In this document: positions 23,311-32,100 of the stretch, piece after piece | Layout: every line of letters starts with the position of its first letter | Position numbering within the stretch: position 1 is the first letter of the stretch | Assembly: GCF_000383955.1 (NCBI RefSeq) | Contig: NZ_KB913013.1 | Location: forward strand, 1,890,277 to 1,954,276 | Reading direction: 5' to 3' | Origin: Rudanella lutea DSM 19387 | GTDB lineage: Bacteria; Bacteroidota; Bacteroidia; Cytophagales; Spirosomataceae | Length of the DNA: 64,000 bases | Translations under genes and position numbers: made by a program | The notes under the pieces: generated by a model | The model's input: the letters and a program-made list of their open reading frames with translations, nothing else | Told to the model about the DNA's origin: nothing | Database searches by the model: none

Positions 23311-24048
23311 ATGAAAATCTTAGTGTGCGTGACGAGCGTGCCCGACACGACGACCAAGATTACCTTCACTGACAACAACACCAAGCTCAACAAAGCAGGT
23401 GTGCAGTTTATCACCGGCCCCTATGACGACTACGCCCTGGCGCGGGCCGTTGAACTGAAGGAACAAACCGGCGCATCGGTTACGGTGCTCAACGTGGGCG
23501 AAGCCGACGCGGAGCCCGTTATTCGGAAGTGTCTGGCTATCGGTGCCGACGACGCCATCCGGGTCAATGCCGACCCCGTCGACGCGTATTTCGTAGCCGA
23601 GCAGATTGCGGCCATCGCCAAAGAAAACAACTACGACCTGATTCTGATGGGTCGCGAATCGATTGATTACAACGGCGGGCAGGTACACGGTATCGTGGCC
23701 GAAATGCTCGGCATTCCGTCGATTTCGCCGGTGATGAAGCTCGACATCTCGGGAACTACCGCCAAAATGACCCGCGAGATCGAGGGCGGCAAAGAAGACC
23801 TCGAAGCGAGCCTGCCGCTTGTTTTGGGTTGCCAGGAGCCAATTGCCGAGTGGAAAATCCCGAACATGCGCGGCATCATGACCGCCCGTACCAAGCCCCT
23901 GAAGGTGGTAGAACCGAGCAGCCGCGAAACCCTGACCCAGGTGGTTAGCTACGAATTGCCCGCTCCGCGTGGGGCTGTCAAAATGATCCCCGCCGATCAG
24001 GCCGAAACACTCATTCAACTGCTCCGTACCGAAGCGAAAGTCATTTAA
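23311..24048 (+). CDS. etfB: Electron transfer flavoprotein, beta subunit
   Basis: 245 aa, the usual EtfB length. It starts MKILVCVTSVPDTTTKITF and carries the AMP-binding and dimer features of the family (YDDYALARAVELKEQ, LILMGRESIDYNGGQVHGIVAEMLG, and MTREIEGGKEDLEASLPLVLG). With EtfA it forms a heterodimer that shuttles electrons from acyl-CoA and other dehydrogenases to the quinone pool or to bifurcating partners. etfA follows after 70 bases, which hold a simple-word hairpin (24058-24100). Confidence 0.95.
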   Translation: MKILVCVTSVPDTTTKITFTDNNTKLNKAGVQFITGPYDDYALARAVELKEQTGASVTVLNVGEADAEPVIRKCLAIGADDAIRVNADPVDAYFVAEQIAAIAKENNYDLILMGRESIDYNGGQVHGIVAEMLGIPSISPVMKLDISGTTAKMTREIEGGKEDLEASLPLVLGCQEPIAEWKIPNMRGIMTARTKPLKVVEPSSRETLTQVVSYELPAPRGAVKMIPADQAETLIQLLRTEAKVI

Positions 24049-24057
24049 TTCAATGAA

Positions 24058-24100
24058 CAACGAACAACTATCAACGAACAGTTAAAGGAGTTGTTCGTTG
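24058..24100 (+). repeat. Simple-word hairpin between etfB and etfA
   Basis: CAACGAACAAC (24058-24068) pairs perfectly with GTTGTTCGTTG (24090-24100); the flanks continue with AACTGTTAACTG-like words. It might tune the etfB/etfA ratio or stabilise the mRNA. Confidence 0.5.
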
Positions 24101-24118
24101 CTAACTGTTAACTGAACC

Positions 24119-25081
24119 ATGTCAGTCCTCATTTTTGTCGAGTTAGACGAAGGTAAAATCAAGAAGTCCTCACAGGAGGCTATATTCTACGGCGCTAAGG
24201 TGGCCGGTATGATGGGAACAGCGGCTACGGCTGTTGTACTTGGGCAGGCCGACAGTACCGAACTCGCTACGGCGGGTCGGTTTGGGGCTACCAAAGTGCT
24301 GCACGCTGCCGATGGCAAACTGAACGAACCCAACGGTATGGCTTATGCGTCGGTGGTGGCTGCGGCCGCTCAGCAGGAAGGCGCCAAGGTAATCGTGCTG
24401 GCCAAATCGTCGCTGGCCGATGCCATGGCGGCCCGGTTGGCGGGTAAACTCAAAGCAGGTCTGGCGGCTAACGTCATCGACCTGCCTCAGCTCGGCGGTA
24501 GCTTCCGTGTGAAGCGCAGCATCTACACGGGTAAGGCTTTTGCCGAAACCGAGCTGACGGCCGAGACCAAGATTCTGGCCATCAAGAAAAATACCATCAC
24601 GCCCGAAGAGACCGACGCAACGGCTTCGGTCGACGCATTCAGCCCCGCCCTGAACGATGGCGATTTTGGTCTGAAAGTGACGCATACCGAAAAAGCGACG
24701 GGCGATGTTCTCCTGCCCGAAGCCGACCTGGTGGTGTCGGCAGGTCGTGGCTTGAAAGGCCCTGAAAACTGGGCTATTGTAGAAGACCTGGCCAAAGCCC
24801 TGGGTGCAGCGACAGCCTGCTCGAAACCGGTATCGGATCTCGACTGGCGGCCCCACCACGAGCACGTGGGCCAAACGGGTATCAAAGTAAGCCCGAACCT
24901 GTACATTGCCGCCGGTATTTCGGGCGCCATTCAGCACCTGGCGGGGGTCAACTCGTCGAAGGTGATTGTGGTGATTAACAAAGACCCCGAAGCCCCGTTC
25001 TTCAAATCGGCCGATTACGGTATTGTAGGCGATGTGTTTGAGGTACTCCCTCGCCTGACAAAGGCTGTTCAGGCCCTGTAA
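24119..25081 (+). CDS. etfA: Electron transfer flavoprotein, alpha subunit
   Basis: 320 aa, standard EtfA size. The N-terminal Rossmann-like domain (1-190) is followed by the FAD-binding C-terminal domain with the signature VVSAGRGLKGPENW, then VGQTGIKVSPNLYIAAGISGAIQHLAG and INKDPEAPFFKSADYGIVGD (cited in part). It binds FAD and pairs with EtfB. It starts at ATG 24119 and ends in a strong intrinsic terminator, so the unit is etfBA only. Confidence 0.96.
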   Translation: MSVLIFVELDEGKIKKSSQEAIFYGAKVAGMMGTAATAVVLGQADSTELATAGRFGATKVLHAADGKLNEPNGMAYASVVAAAAQQEGAKVIVLAKSSLADAMAARLAGKLKAGLAANVIDLPQLGGSFRVKRSIYTGKAFAETELTAETKILAIKKNTITPEETDATASVDAFSPALNDGDFGLKVTHTEKATGDVLLPEADLVVSAGRGLKGPENWAIVEDLAKALGAATACSKPVSDLDWRPHHEHVGQTGIKVSPNLYIAAGISGAIQHLAGVNSSKVIVVINKDPEAPFFKSADYGIVGDVFEVLPRLTKAVQAL

Positions 25082-25108
25082 AGGCCCGACGAACGAACCG
25101 TTTTACTG

Positions 25109-25146
25109 AAATAGCCAGTGCCCGCAAGGCCACTGGCTATTTTTTT
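25109..25146 (+). terminator. Intrinsic terminator of etfBA
   Basis: Perfect 12-bp stem AAATAGCCAGTG/CACTGGCTATTT, 10-nt loop, T-run to 25146. Confidence 0.9.
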
Positions 25147-25415
25147 GTCTATTTGCCAACCTGGGGCTTGCCTGCTCACGACATTAATCGGTGGTTGGGC
25201 TGGGGCTGAGTAAAGGGGTAACCCACAGGCCATAACCTTACAATACGGGCCAAAAATGAACGAATGGGCGTGAACTCCCCTATGGGTATTGTAGTTATCT
25301 GATAAGCCCCTGCCCGTCCGGTCTTGAGAGCCGTTTTGGTTTGTCAGGTGCGCTTTCACTACAGAAAGAAACCCCCAGACAAACAAGCAAACAGACAAAC
25401 AGGTAAATTCGCGCC
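25147..25415. other. Intergenic region upstream of the bifunctional nuclease gene
   Basis: No coding sequence supported. The last 40 bases before the GTG start repeat ACAAACAAG/ACAAACAG-like words, an A-rich leader. No clear TAnnTTTG promoter was seen. Confidence 0.5.
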
Positions 25416-26012
25416 GTGGAAAAAATTAAGTTAGAAATATTAGGTTTATCGCCCAGCCAGTCGCAGGCGGGTTCGTTTGCCCTGGTACTTGGCGAAGAGT
25501 ACGGAAATCGCCGGCTGCCGATTATCATTGGCATGTTCGAAGCCCAGGCAATAGCTATAGAAATTGAGAAGATTGTGCCCAACCGGCCCATGACCCATGA
25601 CCTCTTCAAGCAGTTTGCGGAGAAGTTTAAGTTTACGGTTCGGGAAATCGTGATCTCCGATTTGCGCGAAGGTATATTCTTCGCCCGGATTGTTTGCTCC
25701 GACGGCGTCCGGGAAACGGTTGTCGACGCGCGCCCGTCCGATGCCATTGCCATCGGTATCCGGTTCGGGGTGCCTATTTTCACCTACGAAGCGGTGCTTT
25801 CGGAAGCCGGTATCACTACCAGCGCGGCCGATGAAGAAGACGAAGAACAACAGGAAGTGGTGCGTTCGTCGAGCCGGCAACCCCGCGCTTTTGGCGAGCA
25901 ACTGAAAGACATGACCGTGGACGAACTCCAGAAGATGCTCGACGAAGCCCTCGGCAGCGAAGAGTACGAACGGGCCGCCAAAATCCGCGATGAAATCAGC
26001 AAACGGAACTAA
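25416..26012 (+). CDS. Bifunctional nuclease (BFN/DUF151) domain protein with UvrB/C motif
   Basis: 198 aa starting at GTG 25416 (read as Met-Glu-Lys-Ile). Residues 1-125 are the DUF151/BFN domain (LEILGLSPSQSQAGSFALVL, then RRLPIIIGMFEAQAIAIE and DARPSDAIAIGIRFGVPIF). A short acidic linker (EEDEEQQE) leads to a UvrB/UvrC motif (VDELQKMLDEALGSEEYERA, then AKIRDEI) at about 165-198. BFN proteins in plants have been reported to have nuclease activity; the bacterial role is unclear, and the UVR motif suggests protein contacts in repair or with Clp-type machinery. It is monocistronic with a strong terminator. Confidence 0.9.
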   Translation: MEKIKLEILGLSPSQSQAGSFALVLGEEYGNRRLPIIIGMFEAQAIAIEIEKIVPNRPMTHDLFKQFAEKFKFTVREIVISDLREGIFFARIVCSDGVRETVVDARPSDAIAIGIRFGVPIFTYEAVLSEAGITTSAADEEDEEQQEVVRSSSRQPRAFGEQLKDMTVDELQKMLDEALGSEEYERAAKIRDEISKRN

Positions 26013-26042
26013 TTTTTATTAGGCATTAACTACCTGACCAGC

Positions 26043-26077
26043 AAGAAGCCCCGCCGAATGGCGGGGCTTCTTTTTTT
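26043..26077 (+). terminator. Intrinsic terminator
   Basis: Perfect 13-bp stem AAGAAGCCCCGCC/GGCGGGGCTTCTT, GAAT loop, T-run 26071-26077. The end of its T-run supplies the -33 TTTG of the next promoter. Confidence 0.92.
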
Positions 26078-26105
26078 GGCATACTTCTTGCGCCACATAC
26101 GTTTG
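26075..26105 (+). promoter_or_regulatory. Promoter of the small lipoprotein gene
   Basis: TTTG (26075-26078), exactly 19 bases, TACGTTTG (26098-26105): a full match to the Bacteroidota housekeeping consensus TTTG-N19-TAnnTTTG. The implied leader is about 60 bases. It overlaps the preceding terminator. Confidence 0.75.
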
Positions 26106-26172
26106 GTTGAATACTAACGTTGTTTAACCGGCTTGACATCCCAAATTCACCAGCATTATTCTTTCGCAAACC

Positions 26173-26658
26173 ATGAAACGTTCGTTCCTGTTTTTCGCCT
26201 TGTTTCTGGGCTTTTTGACTTCCTGCAAGCAGTTAGGTGGCAAAAACGAAGCCGAGGTTGATCCCCGCGATCAGTACGTAGGTGTTTACGACAACGGTGG
26301 CTACACCGGGCAGGTATTTATTGGTTCTATTGTATCGGAGCGGCCTTCGGGTACGGTTACAATCACCGTGGGTAAAGCCGCAGCTCCCAAAGAGCTGACC
26401 ATGACGTTCCTGTACAACAAGGGCAAGCAGTTTGAATACACCGAAAAACTGACCGCCGAACTCGACGGCAGCAAGTTTAAGATTATCGACAAAAAATCGG
26501 AGCAAATCACCGTGGGCGTAACCACCATCGATGCCCCCTATCAGGGCAACGGTGAGTTTGCCGACGGAACCAAATTTGCCCTGACCACCAGCTCGGAGAA
26601 AGATCAGTCGGGCACGATTGTTAAAAAAGTGCTGGGCATCACCGGTTTTAAAAAATAA
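26173..26658 (+). CDS. Small lipoprotein of unknown function
   Basis: 161 aa. Signal peptide MKRSFLFFALFLGFLTSC with a clean lipobox LTSC (Cys18), then a charged spacer (KQLGGKNEAEVDPRDQ) and about 130 residues of predicted beta strands (YVGVYDNGGYTGQVFIG, VTITVGKAA, LTMTFLYNKGKQFEY). It has the look of a lipocalin-like or OB-like outer-membrane lipoprotein, but no family is recognised. It has its own strong promoter and its own terminator, so it is an independent unit. Confidence 0.75.
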   Translation: MKRSFLFFALFLGFLTSCKQLGGKNEAEVDPRDQYVGVYDNGGYTGQVFIGSIVSERPSGTVTITVGKAAAPKELTMTFLYNKGKQFEYTEKLTAELDGSKFKIIDKKSEQITVGVTTIDAPYQGNGEFADGTKFALTTSSEKDQSGTIVKKVLGITGFKK

Positions 26659-26681
26659 GACGTTATTCGTCTCTCGTTCAG

Positions 26682-26711
26682 AAAGCTTCCGGCCTCCCGG
26701 AGGCTTTTTTT
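26682..26711 (+). terminator. Intrinsic terminator of the small lipoprotein gene
   Basis: Stem AAGCTTCCGG/CCGGAGGCTT with one G-T pair, then a run of T to 26711. Confidence 0.85.
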
Positions 26712-26736
26712 GTGGTCGGATCGAGTCGACGATCAC

Positions 26737-26763
26737 AAAAAAAGCCCGGTTAAAAACCGAGCT
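26737..26763 (-). terminator. Intrinsic terminator of the response regulator gene
   Basis: On the minus strand, stem AGCTCGGTT/AACCGGGCT (one G-T pair) followed by seven T. It faces the plus-strand terminator at 26682-26711. Confidence 0.85.
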
Positions 26764-26795
26764 AACCGCATTGACATGAGGTCAATTAGTACGGA

Positions 26796-27194
26796 TTAAT
26801 CGCCACAAATAATCTGCCCCGACTTGATGGTCTGCGCCAACATTTCGTAGGTAGCGGGCTTGGTCAGAAAGGCACAGGCCCCGAGCGCTTTGCTCCGTTC
26901 CTGATCGTGCACATCGCTTGAGGTAGTCAAGATAGCCACGGGCACCTGCTTCCAGGCCGCGTGCTCTTTGAGCGCCTTCAGCGTATCGAAGCCATTCATG
27001 CGCGGCATATTAAGGTCCACTAATACCAATTCGGGCAGGGCGGTATCGGGGTGCTGCTCAATATGCAGCAGAAGTTCTTCTCCGTCTTCGAAACAAACCA
27101 GTTCGGTCTCGGAAAAATGCTGTTGAAACGTCAACTTTGCAAAAAACCGGTCGTCCTCATCGTCGTCGACTAAATAAATTAGGGAAGAAGCCAT
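26796..27194 (-). CDS. Single-domain response regulator (CheY-like)
   Basis: 132 aa from the ATG at 27194 (MASSLIYLVDDDEDDRFFAK); upstream in-frame starts add only unconserved residues. The receiver domain is complete: acidic cluster DDDEDD near residues 10-15, phospho-acceptor Asp in LVLVDLNMPRMNGF, the Thr of AILTTSS, and Lys in FLTKPATYEML. There is no output domain, so it probably passes a signal to another protein by phosphorelay, as the many DDDEDD-type receivers in Bacteroidota do. No kinase gene is adjacent. Confidence 0.92.
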   Translation of the reverse strand: MASSLIYLVDDDEDDRFFAKLTFQQHFSETELVCFEDGEELLLHIEQHPDTALPELVLVDLNMPRMNGFDTLKALKEHAAWKQVPVAILTTSSDVHDQERSKALGACAFLTKPATYEMLAQTIKSGQIICGD

Positions 27195-27315
27195 GCGTTT
27201 AGTTTGGTACATGCATGTAACGAGAAGTACGCCCAAAAAATTCGATGTCAGGGTCCCTGTTTTTAGGTAACGTCCGTAGTTTCACTCCCCTGTTTCTCCT
27301 TAACACAACCCGCTT

Positions 27316-28590
27316 ATGCGCTCTGTTTTTACCCTTCTTTTTCTTTACCTGCAATTAACCGTTTCGGCCCAGAAACCACTTGCTCCGGTGTTGCAGGAGG
27401 CCCGTCCTGAAACCGTCGGCATGAGTGCCGAACGGCTCCAGCGGCTCGACCGAGTGGTACAACAATACATCGACGAAGGCAAACAGGCCGGGGTGGCGGT
27501 GCTGATTGCCCGCCACGGAAAAATCGTGCACCACAAGGCCTACGGCTACGACAATCTGGCCCAGAAAACCCCGCTTCGGCGCGACGCCATCTTCCGAATT
27601 GCCTCTCAAACCAAAGCCATTACGAGCATGGGGGTACTTATTCTGCTGGAAGAAGGTAAGCTCCTGCTCGACGACCCTGTTTCGAAATACATTCCGGCTT
27701 TTAAATCGACGCCGGTGCTGGATAAATTCAACGAGAAAGACACCTCGTTCACCACCGTTCCGGCCCGGCGCGAGATTACCATCCGGCACCTGCTCACGCA
27801 CACTTCGGGCATTGGCTACCCGCAAATTGGCAGCAAAGAGGCCAACGCTATCTACGCTAAATATTCGATTCCGAGCGGTATCGGCACCCCCAACGCTAAC
27901 CTGGCCGAAGCGGTCGATCGGTTGGCGAAGTTGCCCCTGCTGAGTCAGCCCGGCGAGCGTTGGATTTACAGCCTGAGCATCGACGTACTGGGGCGGCTTA
28001 TTGAGGTCGTGTCGGGGCAATCGCTCGATGCCTTTCTGCGTGCCCGGCTGTTTGAGCCCCTTGGCATGAACGACACGTTTTTTTACCTGCCTGCATCCAA
28101 ACACAACCGCCTGACCACCCTCTACACCGAAGATGCCGATAAGAAAACGATTCCGTACCCGGCTCGTAATGGTCAAAGCGCCGACTACCCCAAACAAGCG
28201 GGCGGTTTTTACTCGGGCGGAGCGGGCCTGTCATCAACCCTCCTCGACTATGCTATTTTCCTGCAAATGGTCATGAACGGCGGCACGTACAACGGCAAAC
28301 GGATTCTGAGTCCCACCACCATCCGCATGGCCCTGAGCAACCAAATCGGTGACCTGAACGTGGGCACGGGCAAGTTTGGCCTTGGGTTCGCCCTGACCAC
28401 CGAGAAAGGAGCCGCCCGGATGCCCATTTCGGAAGGGTCGTTCGACTGGGGTGGCTACTTCGGCACTACCTACTGGGGCGACCCCAAAGAAGGGGTAGTT
28501 GCCCTGATATACACCCAAAAAGTACCCAACTCCTTCGGCGACCTCACCGACAAGTTTAAGGTACTGGTGTATCAGGCGATTGGGGAATAA
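27316..28590 (+). CDS. Secreted serine hydrolase (beta-lactamase class C / penicillin-binding family)
   Basis: 424 aa with a signal peptide (MRSVFTLLFLYLQLTVSAQ). The SxxK motif is SQTK at 97-100 within IFRIASQTKAITSMGV; the Tyr motif lies in WIYSLSIDVLG (about 220); HTSGIGYP and PLGMNDTFFY are further family marks. This large group includes esterases, D-amino peptidases and EstB-like enzymes, and most are not beta-lactamases. YSL replaces the YxN of true class C beta-lactamases, which argues for an esterase or peptidase. The substrate is unknown. A pyrimidine-rich inverted repeat follows. Confidence 0.88.
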   Translation: MRSVFTLLFLYLQLTVSAQKPLAPVLQEARPETVGMSAERLQRLDRVVQQYIDEGKQAGVAVLIARHGKIVHHKAYGYDNLAQKTPLRRDAIFRIASQTKAITSMGVLILLEEGKLLLDDPVSKYIPAFKSTPVLDKFNEKDTSFTTVPARREITIRHLLTHTSGIGYPQIGSKEANAIYAKYSIPSGIGTPNANLAEAVDRLAKLPLLSQPGERWIYSLSIDVLGRLIEVVSGQSLDAFLRARLFEPLGMNDTFFYLPASKHNRLTTLYTEDADKKTIPYPARNGQSADYPKQAGGFYSGGAGLSSTLLDYAIFLQMVMNGGTYNGKRILSPTTIRMALSNQIGDLNVGTGKFGLGFALTTEKGAARMPISEGSFDWGGYFGTTYWGDPKEGVVALIYTQKVPNSFGDLTDKFKVLVYQAIGE

Positions 28591-28675
28591 GAAATGAGGA
28601 GGAAGGGACAAGGGACAAAGTATTCCTCCCCTTCCTCCTTTTTCCCTTTCCTCCCTTCCTCACTTTTTTCCGCAA
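28591..28675. repeat. Purine/pyrimidine simple-word inverted repeat
   Basis: Purine arm GAGGAGGAAGGGACAAGGG then a pyrimidine arm of CCTTCCTCC/CCCTTTCCTCCC words ending in TTTTTT. It is probably the 3' end of the serine hydrolase transcript. A frame start at 28594 falls in it and is not used for the Ada-like gene. Confidence 0.5.
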
Positions 28676-28737
28676 GAATCGGGTTGATCGTCGTAGCCAG
28701 GCTGACGACCTTTGAAGTGATTAAACAACACCTCCTG

Positions 28738-29601
28738 ATGAACCCGAACAACGCATATACGTACGAGCAGATTGCCCGCGCCATCGAACACCTGAACCGA
28801 ACGTTTCGGGATCAGCCAACCCTGGGCGAACTGGCCGAGCAGGCCAACGTCAGCGCGTTTCACTTTCAGCGGCTTTTCAGCGAATGGGCGGGTGTGAGCC
28901 CCAAAAAATTCAGCCAGTACCTCACCCTCGAATACGCCAAAGAGCGGCTCCGGCAGGGTGCCCCGCTCACGGCCGCAGCTCAGGACGCGGGCCTGTCGGG
29001 CACGGGGCGCCTGCACGATCTGTTTGTTTCGATTGAAGGCGTCACGCCGGGTCAGTTCAAGCAGGGTGGAGCCGGACTTACCATGCAGTATGGCCTTTTT
29101 GAAAGCCCATTTGGTACGTATGTGCTCGGCGCGTTCGAAGAGAAAATTACCGTTTTACAGTTCCTCGATCCGGCCGACGATCCGCTTCTCCGGCTCCAAA
29201 CTACCTGGCCTGAGGCCACCTGGCAGCACCATCCGGCAGCCGTACAGGCACTGGCCTCGCTTATTTTCCCTGCCCTCAACGCCGGTTATTCAGGGCCTAG
29301 CCGCCCCCTGCCCGTGTTGCTGCGTGGGTCGGTCTTTCAGTTGAAAGTGTGGGAAGCCCTGCTGCGAATACCGGAGGGCCAACTGGCCAGTTACGATCAA
29401 ATTGCCGAGGCCATTGGGCAACCCACTGCCTCGCGGGCCGTGGGTACCGCTATCGGCAGCAACCCCATCGGTTACCTCATTCCCTGCCATCGGGTCATCA
29501 AAAAAACAGGCCTGTTTGGCGGCTACCGCTGGGGTCCCGACCGTAAGCAAGCCATGCTCGGCTGGGAGGCCGCCCGTTGTGAAGTAGGCCTCCGGGTCTG
29601 A
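28738..29601 (+). CDS. Ada-like protein: AraC-type HTH plus methylated-DNA-protein cysteine methyltransferase
   Basis: 287 aa from the ATG at 28738 (MNPNNAYTYEQIARAIEHL). Residues 1-110 are an AraC-type helix-turn-helix pair (LGELAEQANVSAFHFQRLFS, SPKKFSQYLTLEYAKERL). Residues 125-287 are an O6-alkylguanine transferase domain with the acceptor Cys in IPCHRVIKKTG and the Arg/Asn helix QIAEAIGQPTASRAVGTAIG. It lacks the N-terminal Zn/phosphotriester domain of E. coli Ada, like many two-domain Bacteroidota versions. Expected to reverse O6-methylguanine damage by suicidal methyl transfer and perhaps to bind promoters. Confidence 0.92.
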   Translation: MNPNNAYTYEQIARAIEHLNRTFRDQPTLGELAEQANVSAFHFQRLFSEWAGVSPKKFSQYLTLEYAKERLRQGAPLTAAAQDAGLSGTGRLHDLFVSIEGVTPGQFKQGGAGLTMQYGLFESPFGTYVLGAFEEKITVLQFLDPADDPLLRLQTTWPEATWQHHPAAVQALASLIFPALNAGYSGPSRPLPVLLRGSVFQLKVWEALLRIPEGQLASYDQIAEAIGQPTASRAVGTAIGSNPIGYLIPCHRVIKKTGLFGGYRWGPDRKQAMLGWEAARCEVGLRV

Positions 29602-29683
29602 CGGGCCGGGCGGCAAATCCAGTGTACAGCTCATCTCTGTCCGTAATTCCGGTTAACTTGGCCCGACAACCCGACGTCTGGCC

Positions 29684-30538
29684 ATGCCTTACACTCTCGA
29701 ACATCACTACGTCCAAACCAACGGCATCCGACTGCATGTAGTGCAGGCCGGCCCCGCGGCAGGCCCACTCATTGTTCTGTTGCATGGTTTCCCGGAGTTC
29801 TGGTACGGCTGGCAGCACCAGATTCTGCCCCTGGCCGAAGCGGGTTTCCGGGTGTGGGTGCCCGATGGGCGTGGCTACAACCTGAGCGATAAACCAGCGA
29901 ACACAGCCGCCTACAACCTCGACGAACTGGCCGCCGATGTGGTTGGCCTTATTGATGCGGCTGGAAAAGAAAAAGCCATTGTGGTTGGGCACGACTGGGG
30001 CGCAGCCGTGGCCTGGTGGGTGGCTGCTACGTATCCCGAACGGGTCGATCGGCTGGTGACGGTCAATGTACCCCACCCGGCCGTTATGAAACAGTTTACC
30101 CGACGGCAGCCCCGGCAGATGCTCCGAAGCTGGTACATCGGTTTCTTTCAGCTCCCGGTGCTCCCCGAAGTTTTATCGCGGTTGGGAAACTGGTCGGCCC
30201 TGGTGCGAACTCTTCAGTCGAGCAGCCGACCCGGTACGTTCTCGACCGATGACTTAAAGCTTTACCGCGCTGCGTGGTCGCAACCGGGGGCTATTCGGGC
30301 CATGATTAACTGGTACCGGGCGCTGGCACGGCACCCGCCCCGTCGACGGGCGCAACGCCGAATCACTGTACCAACTTTGTTGATATGGGGGGCTCAGGAT
30401 CGGTTTCTGATGCGTGAGATGGCCCAACCCAGCATTGACCTCTGCGAACAGGGACGGGTTGTTTATTTTGAAACAGCCACCCACTGGGTTCAACACGAAG
30501 AAGCCGAGGCCGTTACGAACTTGATTATTAATGGATAG
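29684..30538 (+). CDS. Alpha/beta-fold hydrolase (epoxide hydrolase-like)
   Basis: 284 aa, no signal peptide. Oxyanion segment HGFPEFWYGWQHQI, then the nucleophile elbow VGHDWGAAVAWW with Asp as nucleophile (epoxide hydrolase or dehalogenase type rather than Ser esterase), and the acidic and His residues near WGAQDRFLMREMA and ATHWVQHEEAEAV. The HDWG elbow and the WYR stretch (MINWYRALARHP) in the cap fit soluble epoxide hydrolases. The natural substrate is unknown. It is convergent with the MocR-type gene, with only 49 bases between and no strong terminator seen. Confidence 0.9.
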   Translation: MPYTLEHHYVQTNGIRLHVVQAGPAAGPLIVLLHGFPEFWYGWQHQILPLAEAGFRVWVPDGRGYNLSDKPANTAAYNLDELAADVVGLIDAAGKEKAIVVGHDWGAAVAWWVAATYPERVDRLVTVNVPHPAVMKQFTRRQPRQMLRSWYIGFFQLPVLPEVLSRLGNWSALVRTLQSSSRPGTFSTDDLKLYRAAWSQPGAIRAMINWYRALARHPPRRRAQRRITVPTLLIWGAQDRFLMREMAQPSIDLCEQGRVVYFETATHWVQHEEAEAVTNLIING

Positions 30539-30587
30539 CACTTCGATCACCGCCTGATTGGCAAGATAACAGCAAAGTACCCTGTAG

Positions 30588-32063
30588 CTATTTCCCCATT
30601 TCTAAAACCCGTTTCAGCACGGCCACAGCCTGGGTTAACTCATCCTCAGTACTGGAAGCAAACCCCAGCCGGGTGCTGTTGAGCCATTTGCCAGCCGGGT
30701 TGTGCACCAGCCCCGGCGACAAATAAAGCCCGGCCCGCAAGGCACGCTCCGCCAAACGCGCCAGATCGACGGCCGGATCAAACGTGGCCCAGATAGCCAT
30801 GCCCCCATCGGGTTTCTGAAATTGCACCCAATCGGGCAGTTCGTGGGTAAGCATCGCACACACATGGTCGCGCCGGCTCTGATACGCCCGCAACGACTTT
30901 CGGAAATGCCGCTTCATCTCGCCCGTGTGAAACAACTGACCCACTGCGTATTCGAGCACGATATCGCCCTGTCGGTCAATAATCCGCCGAAACCGGGCCA
31001 ACTCGTCGATCAGGTCGGTTGGCGCAACCACATACCCAACCCGAAACCCCGGCGACACCGATTTGGTGAGTGAGCCCACGTAGATCACCAAACCATGCCG
31101 GTCGGCGCTGGCCAGGGGCAAAATCGGGCGACCCAGGTAATGATAGTCAAAATCGTAGTCGTCTTCGAGCACCGCAAACCGATATTGCTCGGCCAGTTGC
31201 AATAGCCGTACCCGGCGGTCGGCCCGGAGGGTTACGGTGGTGGGGTAGTGGTGGTGGGGCGTCACGTACACCATCCGAACAGACTGCCGCTCGCACAGGT
31301 GCGCCAGCGCGTCTACGTCGAGCCCGTGCTCATCCATCGGCACCGTGTGTACCGTAGCCCCAGCCCGGCGGGCGTTCATGGTAGCCCCAGCCCAGGTGGT
31401 TTCGCCCGTCACGACCACGTCGCCCGGTTGCAGCAACACCTGACAACTCAGGTACAACCCCATGATACTGCCCCGTGTGATCAGAATATTGTCGGGCGTG
31501 GTGCGGAGGCCCCGCGTTGCATTGAGATACTTCGACAGCTCCTCGCGCAGCAGCGGATGGCCTTTCACATCGCCATAGCCTACATGCGCCTGCGGGTTGC
31601 CCCAATGCAGGTACGACCGATACGCCCGGCTCATAGAGTCGAGCGGAGCCAGCCGGGCATCCGGGAAGCCATCGTCGAAGCGTAATCCTACCGGGCTGCT
31701 GAGTACAGGGCGCTCCAACTCAACCCGACGGGCAAAGGCAAAACCCGTTTGGGTGCCCATGCGGGTGGGCGTCCCGGCATCCAACGGTTGCGGCTGTATG
31801 TTGGGCAGGTGCGATGCGACAAACGTGCCGCTTCCGGGTCGGCTTTCGATCCAGCCCTGCGCCAGCAGATCGTCGTAAGCAGCCACCACGGTTTGCCGGT
31901 GCACGCCGAGCCACAGGGCCAGTTGGCGGGTACCGGGCAATCGTTGACGAGCGGGTAAAGTACCCGCCCGGATCAGTTGGCCCAACTGCCCGCTCAACTG
32001 CTCGTACACGGGTTGTGCAGCCGCTTTGTCGAGCTGTATCAGCGTTTTGAAAGGCAATGTCAT
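30588..32063 (-). CDS. MocR/PdxR-type GntR regulator with aminotransferase domain
   Basis: 491 aa. Residues about 12-80 are a GntR winged helix (PVYEQLSGQLGQLIRAGTLP, QRLPGTRQLALWLGVHRQTV). Residues about 110-491 are a fold-type I aminotransferase domain with the PLP lysine in YVGSLTKSVSPGFRVGYVV. MocR proteins use PLP-bound ligands to control genes, often for PLP synthesis (PdxR) or amino acid use. A pdxST pair is not in the window, so PdxR is not claimed. The start at ATG 32063 lies only 38 bases from the stop of the GH97 gene on the same strand. Confidence 0.9.
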   Translation of the reverse strand: MTLPFKTLIQLDKAAAQPVYEQLSGQLGQLIRAGTLPARQRLPGTRQLALWLGVHRQTVVAAYDDLLAQGWIESRPGSGTFVASHLPNIQPQPLDAGTPTRMGTQTGFAFARRVELERPVLSSPVGLRFDDGFPDARLAPLDSMSRAYRSYLHWGNPQAHVGYGDVKGHPLLREELSKYLNATRGLRTTPDNILITRGSIMGLYLSCQVLLQPGDVVVTGETTWAGATMNARRAGATVHTVPMDEHGLDVDALAHLCERQSVRMVYVTPHHHYPTTVTLRADRRVRLLQLAEQYRFAVLEDDYDFDYHYLGRPILPLASADRHGLVIYVGSLTKSVSPGFRVGYVVAPTDLIDELARFRRIIDRQGDIVLEYAVGQLFHTGEMKRHFRKSLRAYQSRRDHVCAMLTHELPDWVQFQKPDGGMAIWATFDPAVDLARLAERALRAGLYLSPGLVHNPAGKWLNSTRLGFASSTEDELTQAVAVLKRVLEMGK

Positions 32064-32100
32064 CGGCTCACGAGGTTGAAAACGTCAAGTGCAGTATTCG

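Noticed and set aside
28594-28737. Upstream start of the Ada-like protein
   Set aside because: The extra 48 residues translate a purine/pyrimidine repeat; the AraC-type domain begins at the ATG at 28738.
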